A DNA stretch of 64,000 bases from Thermosipho sp. (in: thermotogales) (lineage in GTDB: Bacteria > Thermotogota > Thermotogae > Thermotogales > Fervidobacteriaceae). The stretch is from the NCBI GenBank assembly GCA_017656345.1, contig JACDNZ010000007.1:1-64000 (forward strand), written 5' to 3'. Below are positions 55,215-64,000 of this stretch, piece by piece (within the stretch, counting starts at the first letter, position 1; each line of letters begins with the position of its first letter). The notes beneath the pieces were generated by a model. It saw only the letters and a list, made by a program, of their open reading frames with translations. It was not told the DNA's origin and made no database searches. The position numbers and the translations under genes are program-made.

Positions 55215-56135
55215 TTGGACAAAGAAATTAAAAAAGTTACTCTTATTGCTGTTTTAACAAATACAATACTTGCATTTCTAAAAGTAATCACAGGGCTAGC
55301 CTTCAATAGCATGGCTGTTCTTGCTGATGGAGTAGATTCATCAACAGATATTCTAACCTCAATTGTTGTATTTTTTGCAACTCGACTTTCTTCAAAACCA
55401 CCTGATAAACTTCATCCATACGGGCATCAAAAAATTGAAAACATTGCAGCTAAAATAATTTCCTTTGTAGTTTTTTATGCTGGTATTTCTTTATTAATTG
55501 AAAGTACAAAAAGAATAACAACTGGAAATTACGAAGTTATCATAGGTATAATTCCTATAATAGTTACTTTGGTTTCAGTTTCAGGTAAAATTTTCTTATT
55601 CATTATTGAATACAAAACAGGAAAAAAACATCATAGACCATCTCTTGTGGCTGAAGCTTTAAATATGCGAAACGATATAATGTTATCTTCAATTGTTTTT
55701 ATTGGAGTTTTACTAAATAAATTAGGATTATCCTGGATGGATCCATTGGTAGGTATAATTATGTCTTTGATAATCATTAAAGTTTCGTTTGAAATATTCA
55801 GTGAAAACTTCTTTTCTTTAATGGATGGTATTCATCCAAGAGATGAATGGTTATACGATATGGTATTTGAAAGTTGTACTAAATGTAAGGGAATTCATAA
55901 TCCTCATAAAATTAGGATTAGAAAGATTGGAAATAAATATGATATCGATATGGATATTGAAGTAGACCCAAATTTGACTGTTAAAGAAGCTCATGAAATT
56001 ACAAAATGTTTGAAAAATGAAATAACAAAATCACTTAACGAAAAATTATTTGATATAGTAATACATGTTGAACCACTTTCAAATGTTGAAAAAGAACCTT
56101 ATGGAATTAATAATGAAAACAAAAGGGCGAACTAA
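55215..56135 (+). CDS. cation diffusion facilitator transporter
   Basis: The 306-residue CDF protein has six transmembrane helices with ADGVDSSTDILTS in helix II, HPYGHQKIENIA after it, and a C-terminal metal-binding domain ending VHVEPL. In helix V the usual zinc HxxxD is NMRND, i.e. NxxxD, which points away from a zinc specialist toward another divalent metal. The start is TTG after TAGGAGTGA. Its stop lies in the loop of the following terminator. Confidence 0.88.
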   Translation: MDKEIKKVTLIAVLTNTILAFLKVITGLAFNSMAVLADGVDSSTDILTSIVVFFATRLSSKPPDKLHPYGHQKIENIAAKIISFVVFYAGISLLIESTKRITTGNYEVIIGIIPIIVTLVSVSGKIFLFIIEYKTGKKHHRPSLVAEALNMRNDIMLSSIVFIGVLLNKLGLSWMDPLVGIIMSLIIIKVSFEIFSENFFSLMDGIHPRDEWLYDMVFESCTKCKGIHNPHKIRIRKIGNKYDIDMDIEVDPNLTVKEAHEITKCLKNEITKSLNEKLFDIVIHVEPLSNVEKEPYGINNENKRAN

Positions 56136-56149
56136 ATCGCCCTTTTGTT
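56118..56149. terminator. bidirectional terminator between CDF transporter and galT
   Basis: AACAAAAGGGCGA and TCGCCCTTTTGTT form a 13-bp stem with a 6-nt loop that contains the CDF stop codon; T-rich tracts lie on both strands. Confidence 0.88.
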
Positions 56150-56150
56150 A

Positions 56151-57152
56151 TTATAATTCAATTTCTCTTAAATACTTTACTGCATCTTCTGGTGGAACTG
56201 GATTGATATAGAAACCTGATCCCCACTCAAAGCCAGCTACTTTAGTTAATCTCGGCATAATTTCAACATGCCAGTGATAATAAATTTTTCCTTCATCATA
56301 AGTTGGAGAAGTATGTATTACAAAATTATATGGTGGATTATCTAAAACTTTATATATTCTGTACAAGACATTTCTCATTATTTTAGAAAAAGTTTTTATT
56401 TCAGGTTCACTAATTTGTCCAAAATTATGAGAATGTTTTTTTGGCATTATCCATACTTCAAATGGGAATCTAGAAGCAAATGGTGCAAAAGCTATAAAAT
56501 CCTCATTTTCTTCTACTATTCTTTTGTTCTCAATCTTTTCCTGAGAAATCATATCACAAAATACACATCTTTCCTTGTAATCATAATAATCTTTCGCTCC
56601 ATTCATTTCTTCTTGAACTCTTTTTGGAACACTAGGAATAGCTATGATTTGACTATGAGGATGGGAAAGTGAGGCTCCACCCATTATACCATGATTTCTA
56701 AATATTAAAATATATTTAATCCTTTCATCTTCAGCAATTGTATTATATCTTTTAACATACGCCCAGACAACTTCTTCTGCTTGCTTATCATCAAGTAACG
56801 CAAAACTGCTATTATGATCAGGTGTTTCAATAATTACTTCATGATACCCAAAACCTGTCATTGCATCATACATTCCATGACCATATTTATTTATCTCTAT
56901 TTCAGGATTTACCGCGGGAAATTTGTTTGGTACAACTCGAACCCACCAACCTGGCGTATTAGGTTGTGTATCCATAGGTCTAAAAGCTAAAACTTCCGGA
57001 GGAGTTGTATGTTCATTCCCATAATCAAAAGGGCAAAAACTACTTTTATTTTCATCTTTTGGAATTGTAAAATCATGAGGCCTTTTTGCTCTCTCAGTTG
57101 CAATAATTACCCATCTTTTTACCACTGGATCTTTTCTATATTCTGGCATCAT
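56151..57152 (-). CDS. galT: galactose-1-phosphate uridylyltransferase
   Basis: The 333-residue protein has the histidine-triad-related GalT motifs: PTYDEGKIYYHWHVEIMPR, GGASLSHPHSQIIAIP with the catalytic HPHSQ, and zinc-type cysteines in SFCPFDYG and CVFCDM. It exchanges UMP between UDP-glucose and galactose-1-phosphate in the Leloir pathway. Two adjacent ATGs follow AAAGGAGG; the second, at 57149, has the better spacing. galK and galE are not in the window; glgA is 10 bp upstream. Confidence 0.93.
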   Translation of the reverse strand: MMPEYRKDPVVKRWVIIATERAKRPHDFTIPKDENKSSFCPFDYGNEHTTPPEVLAFRPMDTQPNTPGWWVRVVPNKFPAVNPEIEINKYGHGMYDAMTGFGYHEVIIETPDHNSSFALLDDKQAEEVVWAYVKRYNTIAEDERIKYILIFRNHGIMGGASLSHPHSQIIAIPSVPKRVQEEMNGAKDYYDYKERCVFCDMISQEKIENKRIVEENEDFIAFAPFASRFPFEVWIMPKKHSHNFGQISEPEIKTFSKIMRNVLYRIYKVLDNPPYNFVIHTSPTYDEGKIYYHWHVEIMPRLTKVAGFEWGSGFYINPVPPEDAVKYLREIEL

Positions 57153-57162
57153 AAAACCTCCT

Positions 57163-58617
57163 TTATTGTTTCTTGCTTTTTGCTCTTTCGTACAATTTCA
57201 CATATTCACGTGCAGATCTATCCCATGAAAAATCAGACTTCATGGCATTTTCAACTATCTTTTTCCAATGAACCTTTTTATTTTCATAAAAATCAACCGC
57301 TTTTGCAACTGATCTCAAAAGATATGCTGAATCATATTCCTTAAATCCAAAACCATTACCAGAAAAGTTCTTTTCATCATACTCTTTTACCGTATCCGCT
57401 AATCCTCCTGTATATCTTACTATTGGAATAGTTCCATATCTAAGACTGTATAACTGCCCCAAACCACATGGCTCATATCTAGACGGCATTAAAAACATAT
57501 CTGATCCCGCATAAATCTTTTGAGCAAGGTTAATATCAAACTTAATATTAGCTGAAACCTTTTCAGGAAATTCATTCGCTAATGTTTTAAACATACTTTC
57601 ATACTTTTCATCACCCGTGCCCAGTAAAATAAACTGTACATCTAACAACAGAAGATATCTAAACACATCAGCTAAAATATCTAAGCCTTTTTGATCTACA
57701 AGTCGACTAATCATTGAAATAACCGGAACATCTTTCACAGGCAAATTCAATTCTTCTTGAAGTTTTCTTTTATTTTCATATTTTTTGTTCAAATCATTTA
57801 TAGAATAATTGACATAAATTCTCGGATCAGTTTCTGGATTATAAACATCATAATCAATTCCATTTAGAATACCATACAAATCCGAGGTCCTAAGCCTTAA
57901 AACTCCATCAAGTTTTTCACCATATTCTTTTGTTTGAATTTCTTGTGCATATGTTGGACTAACTGTGTTGATAACATCAGCAAACAAAATTCCACCCTTT
58001 AAAAAATTAATTTTTCCATAAAATTCTATACCGTTAATATCATAAAGGAAACTTGGCAATCCTGCAAATTTCATATATTTGCTCTCAAAAATTCCTTGAT
58101 ACCCAAGGTTATGAATAGTTAGAATAGAAGAGGTTTTTTTAAACAATTCATTATCAGCATATAAAGTTTTTAAATACACAGGTATTAGAGCAGTTTGCCA
58201 ATCATTAACATGAATAATATCAAATGTCATATTTAAAGCTTTGATACTCTCCAAAACTGCTGCAGAAAAATAAATAGCCTGCTCTGCTAAATCAGGACCA
58301 TCATATACCTTTTCAGCTGAAAAATAATAATTATTCGAGATAAAATAAACTGGTACATTAGAACCAGGAATTTTTGACAAATAAATATCAAACTTTTCTT
58401 TAGTATTAAGAAATGGAATTTCTAAATTTTCTTTAATTTTTTCTAATTTATACGAAAACTTAACAGCATTATCTTCGGTTATTTTATGCTTTGGCATAAA
58501 AACAACAGGTGATACTGCCAATTTTTCAAGATATTTCGGTAAAGCACCAACAACATCCGCCAATCCCCCAACTTTTGCAAATGGAAAAACTTCATAAGAA
58601 ACTAAGGCAATTTTCAT
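57163..58617 (-). CDS. glgA: glycogen synthase
   Basis: The 484-residue GT5 enzyme has the ADP-glucose-binding KVGGLADVVGALPKYL at the N-terminus, the HNLGYQG segment and the C-terminal MPSRYEPCGLGQLYSLRYGTIPIVRYTGGLADTV. It elongates alpha-1,4-glucan. glgB, glgC and glgP are not nearby. It is 5 bp downstream of the MBL-fold gene. Confidence 0.95.
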   Translation of the reverse strand: MKIALVSYEVFPFAKVGGLADVVGALPKYLEKLAVSPVVFMPKHKITEDNAVKFSYKLEKIKENLEIPFLNTKEKFDIYLSKIPGSNVPVYFISNNYYFSAEKVYDGPDLAEQAIYFSAAVLESIKALNMTFDIIHVNDWQTALIPVYLKTLYADNELFKKTSSILTIHNLGYQGIFESKYMKFAGLPSFLYDINGIEFYGKINFLKGGILFADVINTVSPTYAQEIQTKEYGEKLDGVLRLRTSDLYGILNGIDYDVYNPETDPRIYVNYSINDLNKKYENKRKLQEELNLPVKDVPVISMISRLVDQKGLDILADVFRYLLLLDVQFILLGTGDEKYESMFKTLANEFPEKVSANIKFDINLAQKIYAGSDMFLMPSRYEPCGLGQLYSLRYGTIPIVRYTGGLADTVKEYDEKNFSGNGFGFKEYDSAYLLRSVAKAVDFYENKKVHWKKIVENAMKSDFSWDRSAREYVKLYERAKSKKQ

Positions 58618-58622
58618 TTATT

Positions 58623-59252
58623 TCACCTCCATTTGTCCAACTTCAACACACCATCATGCGTAAAAACCAAATAATCAGAATTATTTACAATCTCTCTAAC
58701 AAATCTTGCGCATTCATCGTCTCTCAGCATCCTCATTATATCATAAAATTCTACTCGAGTCATTACAATATCACCTGGGAAAAAAACTCTCCCCATATTT
58801 TCCGTTTCTATAACAAAAGATGAATGTTCTTTTGAATGCCAAGGTGTATGATACACCTTTATTTTATTAAATAAAACATCTCCATCTTTAAACACCTTAA
58901 CTTCTTTCCAACTATCCATTATTAACTTGTATTGTTTTCCAATTATCATTCCAAATTTTTCATAGTTTTTCTTTAAATAATTTTCGGAAATATGTACTGT
59001 TGCCTGAGGGAAAAATATTGAATTATAAACATGATCAAGATGGAAATGTGTTAGTAAAATATCAGTAACTTCCTCGGTTTTTATCCCTAATTCCTTTAAT
59101 TTATTTTCCAGTATACTATGTGTTACATAGTCACCTGGTTCTAAAAGAATTTTTCGATCTCCAGCTTCCAAAAGCACAATTGTAGAAAAAGAAGCTTTTG
59201 CTCTTCCAGGTATACTCAATATTCCACCCTCAAGTAGTACTGTCATTTTCAT
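58623..59252 (-). CDS. metallo-beta-lactamase-fold hydrolase
   Basis: The protein of about 209 residues has the MBL metal motif LTHFHLDHVYN (HxHxDH), HTPWHSKEHSSFV and FFPGDIVMTR. It is of the N-acyl-homoserine-lactonase/glyoxalase II-like size class, but no specific substrate is visible. The ATG at 59252 follows GGGAGG; the earlier ATG at 59285 overlaps the regulator gene. It lies in the operon between the PAS/AAA+ regulator and glgA. Confidence 0.82.
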   Translation of the reverse strand: MKMTVLLEGGILSIPGRAKASFSTIVLLEAGDRKILLEPGDYVTHSILENKLKELGIKTEEVTDILLTHFHLDHVYNSIFFPQATVHISENYLKKNYEKFGMIIGKQYKLIMDSWKEVKVFKDGDVLFNKIKVYHTPWHSKEHSSFVIETENMGRVFFPGDIVMTRVEFYDIMRMLRDDECARFVREIVNNSDYLVFTHDGVLKLDKWR

Positions 59253-59274
59253 AACAAAATTCCTCCCTTTTTTA

Positions 59275-60963
59275 TTACAATCCATACTTTTCCATTTTAT
59301 AATAAAGAGTTCTAAGACTTATACCTAATGATCGTGCTGTTTTTGTTCTATCGCCTTTGTTTTCTTTAAGTACACTTTCAATTACTTTTCTCTCAAAATC
59401 TTCTACCAAAGACTTTAACGAACCTTCGTATTTAAAACTTTCAAAAGTCTGTTCCAAAAACAATGTTGGGAAATGCCTTTTTTCAAGTACACTTTCATTA
59501 ATGTTCATATTTATAATTGCTCGTCCAATCACATTTTCTAATTCTCTAACATTACCTGGCCAATCATAGCTCATAAGGTACTTTATAGCAATCGTAGAAA
59601 TCTTATCAATCTTTCTTCCAAACTGTTGTGCTATCTTTTTAGAAAGACATTTTGCAAGCAGCGGTATATCATCCTTCATATCCCTTAAAGGAGGCAAATA
59701 TATTGGAAAAACATTTAATCTGAAATACAAATCACTTAAAAATTTACCTTTCCTTACCAAATCTTCAAGATCCATATTTGTTGCAGCAATTATCCTCACA
59801 TCAACTTTTTTAACCATTGTGGATCCTACAGGAATAAATTCTTTTGTCTCTATAAATCTAAGGATTTTCGCTTGAAGATTAATCGGCATTTTTCCTATTT
59901 CATCAAGAAATAAAGTTCCACCATCTGCTTCTTCTATTAAACCCATTTTTCCTTCTTTTCTTGCACCTAAAAAAGCCCCTTCAACATAACCAAAAAGTTC
60001 CAGCTCAAGAACATTTTCGGATATTGCTGCACAATTTACACTTACAAATGGCCCATTTCTTCTATTACTCTCATTGTGAATTGCATGTGCAAACAACTCT
60101 TTCCCTGTGCCACTTTCACCTCTTAAGAGAACCGTTGCAGGCGTCCTTGCAACCTTTTTAGCTTGTTCTTTTGCCATTTGGATTTTTTCAGAATTTCCAA
60201 TAATATCATCGAAAGTATATTGGGCTTTCACTTGTCTAATTATTCGTTTCATTTCTTCTAATTCTCTGGTTAACGCAAAAATCTTTGAAACATCATGTAC
60301 AACTGCAACACTCCCACTAAATTTTCCTTTCACAAATAAAGGTTCTGCATTGACAACTACCTCTTTTTTTGAAGGACCTACTTTTAACCTTGCATTATAA
60401 ATCGGTTTTCTTGTTTTAGCTATTAACATATGAATACTTTCACCTTCAGCAATATCTACAGTAGCTGGTTTCCCTATAACTTCTTCAGGCTTATAACCAG
60501 TAAGTTCAGTATATGCCTTATTTACTAAAACAACATTTCCAAACTCATCTGCTACTGAAATAGCATCATAAGTGGAATCAATTATTGCTTTTAATCTTGC
60601 TTCAATTTCATGTAAATTTGTAATTTCTTCAGCTAACTTTCGGATACTTGTTATATCTCTAAAAACTGCTACAGCTCCAACAATATTATCCATTTTATCT
60701 TTCAAAGGCATTCGTGACGTTACAATAATGTTTTTCCCAACATTTTGAACTTCGTCAATTTCCGGGATTCCTGTCCTAACAACTATATGTAATCTTGTAT
60801 TTGGTATCACGTCTGTTACCGGAATACCAACAAACTCGCCATCTAAATTTAAAAGACGCACGGCTGTCTTGTTAATATACAAGATCCGTGCGTCTTTATC
60901 CACAATAATTACTCCTTCAACAATTGACTCCAAAACTGACCTATACAACTGAGAAAGTTCCAT
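59275..60963 (-). CDS. PAS-PAS-AAA+-Fis transcription regulator with altered sigma-54 loop
   Basis: The protein of about 562 residues has two PAS domains (about 5-110 and 120-235), an AAA+ sigma-54-activator domain with Walker [16 protein letters not shown], Walker [13 protein letters not shown] and R-finger region [15 protein letters not shown], and a Fis-type HTH ([17 protein letters not shown]). The sigma-54 contact motif GAFTGA reads GAFLGA, as expected if it does not use sigma-54 in the normal way, similar to TyrR. It sits inside the operon between yjbQ and the MBL gene. PAS signals are unknown. The ATG at 60963 is preferred to GTG at 60972. Confidence 0.85.
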   Translation of the reverse strand: MELSQLYRSVLESIVEGVIIVDKDARILYINKTAVRLLNLDGEFVGIPVTDVIPNTRLHIVVRTGIPEIDEVQNVGKNIIVTSRMPLKDKMDNIVGAVAVFRDITSIRKLAEEITNLHEIEARLKAIIDSTYDAISVADEFGNVVLVNKAYTELTGYKPEEVIGKPATVDIAEGESIHMLIAKTRKPIYNARLKVGPSKKEVVVNAEPLFVKGKFSGSVAVVHDVSKIFALTRELEEMKRIIRQVKAQYTFDDIIGNSEKIQMAKEQAKKVARTPATVLLRGESGTGKELFAHAIHNESNRRNGPFVSVNCAAISENVLELELFGYVEGAFLGARKEGKMGLIEEADGGTLFLDEIGKMPINLQAKILRFIETKEFIPVGSTMVKKVDVRIIAATNMDLEDLVRKGKFLSDLYFRLNVFPIYLPPLRDMKDDIPLLAKCLSKKIAQQFGRKIDKISTIAIKYLMSYDWPGNVRELENVIGRAIINMNINESVLEKRHFPTLFLEQTFESFKYEGSLKSLVEDFERKVIESVLKENKGDRTKTARSLGISLRTLYYKMEKYGL

Positions 60964-60964
60964 A

Positions 60965-61375
60965 TTACTCACCTATCACTTTTACTACTACTCTTTTCTT
61001 TCTCTGACCGTCATATTCAGCATAAAAAACCTGTTCCCAAGGACCAAGATCCAGTCTTCCATTTGTTACAGGTAATATAACTTGATGATGTGTTAAAATA
61101 CGTTTCAAATGTGCATCTCCATTATCTTCACCTGTCCAATGATGATTATAATCCCCAACAGGAGCCAGCTTTTCAAGCCATTCCCAAATATCTTTATGAA
61201 GCCCTGATTCATCATCATTGACAATTATACCAGCAGTAATATGCATTGCTGAAACCAAACAAAAACCTTCCTTTATTCCACTCTCCTCTACTATTCGTTC
61301 AATTTCATCAGTTATTCTAATTAAATCCTTTCTTTTTTTTGTATTAAACCATAAGTATTTCGTATAACTTTTCAT
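60965..61375 (-). CDS. YjbQ family (UPF0047) protein
   Basis: The 136-residue protein has the family motif [22 protein letters not shown] and [28 protein letters not shown] with its conserved aspartate and histidines. YjbQ homologues have shown weak thiamine-phosphate synthase activity, though the true role is debated. The start overlaps the ATP-grasp gene stop as ATGA, so both are expressed together. Confidence 0.85.
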   Translation of the reverse strand: MKSYTKYLWFNTKKRKDLIRITDEIERIVEESGIKEGFCLVSAMHITAGIIVNDDESGLHKDIWEWLEKLAPVGDYNHHWTGEDNGDAHLKRILTHHQVILPVTNGRLDLGPWEQVFYAEYDGQRKKRVVVKVIGE

Positions 61376-62316
61376 AAATCTTCCCCCTTATAGCGTTTCA
61401 TTGAAACTTCTAAAATTTTTAATATTAAATCATCGTAGGACATTCCAGCAGCTTCCGCCATTTTAGTAATATCAGAATAAATTGGAACTAACTGTGGCAT
61501 TGAATTAACTTCAAGAAAGTAAATTTCATTATTTCTAATCCTAACATCCATTCTCGCATAATCTCTTAAAGAAAGTACTTTAAACAACTTCTTTGCATAA
61601 AATTCGAGTTTTTCTTTAATGTCATTGGGAATTCTTGCAGGACAAATATAATTTGTCTGTTCACCATAATTATGTTTTACATTATACGAATAAAATCTCT
61701 CTAAACCTTCTGGTAATACTGAAAAATCAATTTCTAAAATTGGAAGAACTTCTATCTCTTCACCATTACCTATCAACCCTACGCTTACTTCTGTACCATC
61801 TATAAACTCTTCCACCAAGGCGGGCTGATTAAATTCCTTGTGAATCTTTAAAACTTGCTCTCTTAGATCTTCAATATTGTTAACCACAGAATCTCTGGTT
61901 ATTCCTCTGGCACTTCCTTCTCTCGGTGGTTTTACAATATAAACTTTGTCATCCATACTTTCTGGGAGTTCTCCTATTTCAAAATATTCAAAACTTGGAG
62001 TCGGTATATTATGATATTTCATCATTATCTTTGTAGTTATTTTATCTAAACATAATGAATGCGAATAAGCGTTTGATGACGAATAAGGAATGTTTAATAA
62101 ATCAAGCAAAGCTGGAACATGAATTTGTTTTGTTTCCTTTCCACCCTTATTTGAAAGATTAAACACAAAATCATAATTTGTTATCTTTTCCATAAAATTT
62201 TCATCGAAAGGCACTAGTTTGCACTCAAATTTCTTTTCTATAGCATTTTTTACACTTTCAACCATTTTTTTCTCTTCAGCATTCAAATCCTTTTCAAACA
62301 CTATTGCTATTCTCAT
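61372..62316 (-). CDS. D-Ala-D-Ala-ligase-like ATP-grasp enzyme
   Basis: The 314-residue protein has the D-Ala-D-Ala ligase form of the ATP-grasp fold: [68 protein letters not shown] and [13 protein letters not shown]. Residues fit ligases joining an amine to a carboxylate. It differs from a housekeeping Ddl by being embedded in an operon with a B12-mutase-like gene, so a different amino-acid or peptide substrate is likely. It overlaps both neighbours by 4 bases. Confidence 0.82.
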   Translation of the reverse strand: MRIAIVFEKDLNAEEKKMVESVKNAIEKKFECKLVPFDENFMEKITNYDFVFNLSNKGGKETKQIHVPALLDLLNIPYSSSNAYSHSLCLDKITTKIMMKYHNIPTPSFEYFEIGELPESMDDKVYIVKPPREGSARGITRDSVVNNIEDLREQVLKIHKEFNQPALVEEFIDGTEVSVGLIGNGEEIEVLPILEIDFSVLPEGLERFYSYNVKHNYGEQTNYICPARIPNDIKEKLEFYAKKLFKVLSLRDYARMDVRIRNNEIYFLEVNSMPQLVPIYSDITKMAEAAGMSYDDLILKILEVSMKRYKGEDL

Positions 62317-63950
62317 ATCCCAGCCTCCTTTTTTAATATTCCTATTCTCCTACTTTCAGTTAAAATATTACCGTTTTCATCAATTGCAAAATTTGCACCA
62401 TTAATTATTCGCGTTTCAAACCTTCCCTTTGCCACTGAAAGTCCTTTCAATCCTGGAGCATCCAAAATTCCCACCTTGACAGCATTATAAATGACTTCTG
62501 GTACGACTAATGGATCATCATATTCGCTTCCAAGCTGTTTTATTGCTTCTATTATTTCCATAGCCTCTTCTTTTAATTCTTCAACTCTATTTCTTACATC
62601 TTTATCTTCCATAAAATCAGGTAATCCTAACATTGCATTTCTCATCGCCTGTTTCACCATTTTAACACTTTCTATAATTTCCTTACTGGTAGCCCTTCTA
62701 ATAGCTTCAGAATATGAAACTACATGTAAAATATCAGGCTTTAAATACATTCCATAAAACATTGTGCTCACTAATTGACCCATTGCCGAATTTTCATCAG
62801 CCGGGAATGATAAAAGTCCTGTTCTAACCATAGTATATGAAATAAAATTCTCATCATGTAATGTCTCAATAAGTTGCTTTTTTGCAATTTGCTTTGCTAA
62901 ATCAAATTTTGGTGAAAGTCCCGGAGGAGTCGTTAACATATACTGTGCAACGTAATGTTTTACACCTAATTTTTTTGCATTGTATGCAGCTAAATAAAAT
63001 GTTGCTACTTCTATAGCATCATGGGCATATCTTAAAGCCCATTGATGGGCTTCATTTATTTCAACAGGAACACCATTCATGGCATTCCATTTTATTGCTT
63101 CTTGATTCTCCTTTATGGCACTTAAAAGATCTCTATCGGATCTTCTATCAAGCTCCGAATACCATGTTAACGGTATGGCAGCCCATGCATTATTAATAGT
63201 TTCTTTTAAAATCTTCGAAAATTCTAGAAGATTATTCGTTCCCGAATAACAACGAATTAAAGGATAGTTACCTCTTCTTGATGCCTGGTATAATCTTTTA
63301 AAATCATCTACGGTCCTTATTGGGGCCCCGCCTGCACCATCTTGTTTTTTATCCATTTTTTCAGGTTCAAAAAAATGTTGTTGACAATTTTGATCAGGAG
63401 CAAGTGAAATTATATCGAGTAATCCAGATTCAGCCAAAATCCTTATGTGTTCTTCTGTTTCTTTAATTGTCGATAATCCTATATGATGTCTTATAAGTGG
63501 ATATGGACTTTTATATCTTATTCTTTCCGGAAGAGTTTGAGGAGGTATTTTTAACTCTCTTTTTTCCACTTCAATATTTCTAAGCCATAAAACAACCTCT
63601 TCAATTTCTTGGGTTCCATCAAAAACTTTTGAGATAAATTTAAAGTTTCTAGCAATATTACCTGTTTCAATAGTACCTCCAAATATGTAAACCTTATCCA
63701 ATAAATTATTTTGTTCCAGTTTTTTATATAATTCATCTAATAAGCTTTTTAAAGCCTTAGGATCCAGTCTATAACTAATTGCAACTATATCAGGATCAGT
63801 CTCTATAATTGCACCAATCAATTTATTTAAACTAACAGCTCCACCCAAATAAATTGTTTCATATCCCTCACTCTCAGCAAGTTTTAGAAAATTTAACAAC
63901 CCAGCTATGTGAACACAGCTGCCAATGGATGCCCCCAATATCTTTTTCAA
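62313..63950 (-). CDS. single-chain glutamate-mutase-like cobalamin protein
   Basis: The 545-residue protein joins an N-terminal B12-binding Rossmann domain (about 1-125) to a large barrel domain. The B12 motif GSCVHIAG replaces the usual DxHxxG with CxHxxG (C12, H14, G17); glutamate mutase S has GSDCHAVG here. The barrel resembles glutamate mutase E: RCYSGTNNLLEF, PVEINEAHQW, and the C-terminal AVKVGILDAPG. In glutamate mutase these are separate subunits. The start is TTG at 63950, overlapping an upstream stop. A radical carbon-skeleton or amino-group mutase is inferred; substrate unknown. Confidence 0.75.
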   Translation of the reverse strand: MKKILGASIGSCVHIAGLLNFLKLAESEGYETIYLGGAVSLNKLIGAIIETDPDIVAISYRLDPKALKSLLDELYKKLEQNNLLDKVYIFGGTIETGNIARNFKFISKVFDGTQEIEEVVLWLRNIEVEKRELKIPPQTLPERIRYKSPYPLIRHHIGLSTIKETEEHIRILAESGLLDIISLAPDQNCQQHFFEPEKMDKKQDGAGGAPIRTVDDFKRLYQASRRGNYPLIRCYSGTNNLLEFSKILKETINNAWAAIPLTWYSELDRRSDRDLLSAIKENQEAIKWNAMNGVPVEINEAHQWALRYAHDAIEVATFYLAAYNAKKLGVKHYVAQYMLTTPPGLSPKFDLAKQIAKKQLIETLHDENFISYTMVRTGLLSFPADENSAMGQLVSTMFYGMYLKPDILHVVSYSEAIRRATSKEIIESVKMVKQAMRNAMLGLPDFMEDKDVRNRVEELKEEAMEIIEAIKQLGSEYDDPLVVPEVIYNAVKVGILDAPGLKGLSVAKGRFETRIINGANFAIDENGNILTESRRIGILKKEAGI

Positions 63951-64000
63951 TCTATCACCCCTTCATTTAATAACTTCTTTATTTCATCTATGTTGAGATT
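63947..64000 (-). CDS. C-terminus of an upstream gene, cut by the window edge
   Basis: An open frame enters from beyond base 64000 and ends with the last 17 residues NLNIDEIKKLLNEGVID and a TGA that overlaps the TTG start of the mutase-like gene. The overlap and an embedded GGGGTGAT site mean the partner upstream gene is co-translated. The protein cannot be identified from this fragment. Confidence 0.7.
   Translation of the reverse strand, partial: NLNIDEIKKLLNEGVID

Overview
The window is a compact, strongly AT-rich bacterial chromosome segment with no phage, IS or CRISPR signal. The gene content points to the order Thermotogales and most likely to Thermosipho: the sufCBDSU order, a long RecG with an N-terminal extension, a TldD/TldE pair, a PEPCK/HPr-kinase-like ATPase, Shine-Dalgarno sites of the AGGAGGTGA type and a tmRNA tag ending in ALAA. 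The genus is inferred, not proven. Most genes sit in tight head-to-tail operons with 1-30 bp overlaps.

Layout. 1-5.6 kb: a partial tRNA-Asp and a minus-strand operon clpC-radA-degV-(queuosine-precursor transporter). 5.7-10.6 kb: a secreted PHP-domain protein, then plus-strand acylphosphatase, YfcE-type phosphoesterase and a class II amidotransferase, then a CorA-type transporter behind a short acidic/proline-rich leader peptide. 10.6-17.8 kb: a minus-strand operon of ABC ATPase, recG, radical SAM protein, isochorismatase-like hydrolase, FAD protein, RlmN-like radical SAM protein and threonine aldolase. 17.8-22.2 kb: thiN-dxr, a cobalamin riboswitch with terminator controlling btuF-btuC, tmRNA and tRNA-Leu(GAG). 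22.3-30.4 kb: a beta-barrel protein, the suf Fe-S operon, a NifX-like protein and CIRCE-controlled groES-groEL. 30.5-38 kb: tRNA-Ala(GGC), mrnC, the HprK/PEPCK-like ATPase, tldD-tldE, an M19 dipeptidase and an amino-acid racemase. 38-46 kb: a degenerate tyrosine-recombinase-like protein, queA, rpsO behind a structured leader, an FTR1 iron permease with a palindromic operator, and gltX-cysS-proS. 46.4-51.4 kb: a copper operon (csoR-copA and four small proteins) and uraA with a PyrR-type leader. 51.4-56.1 kb: acyltransferase, miaB, YitT-type protein, nicotinamidase-like hydrolase and a CDF transporter. 56.2-64 kb: one long minus-strand operon running in from beyond the window: a single-chain glutamate-mutase-like B12 protein, a D-Ala-D-Ala-ligase-like ATP-grasp enzyme, YjbQ, a PAS/AAA+/Fis regulator, an MBL-fold hydrolase, glgA and galT.

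The strongest theme is metal and cofactor homeostasis, each part with its own visible control element: B12 (riboswitch plus btuFC), iron (FTR1 palindrome), copper (CsoR operator), magnesium-type transport (leader peptide), Fe-S assembly (suf palindrome) and queuosine (queA and transporter, both placed directly behind intrinsic terminators). The best candidates for undescribed biology are the B12-mutase-like/ATP-grasp operon with its altered AAA+ regulator, the two-radical-SAM redox cassette at 11.6-14.8 kb, the CorA leader peptide and the recombinase-derived protein at 38-39 kb. All functions are read from sequence motifs and context without database searches.
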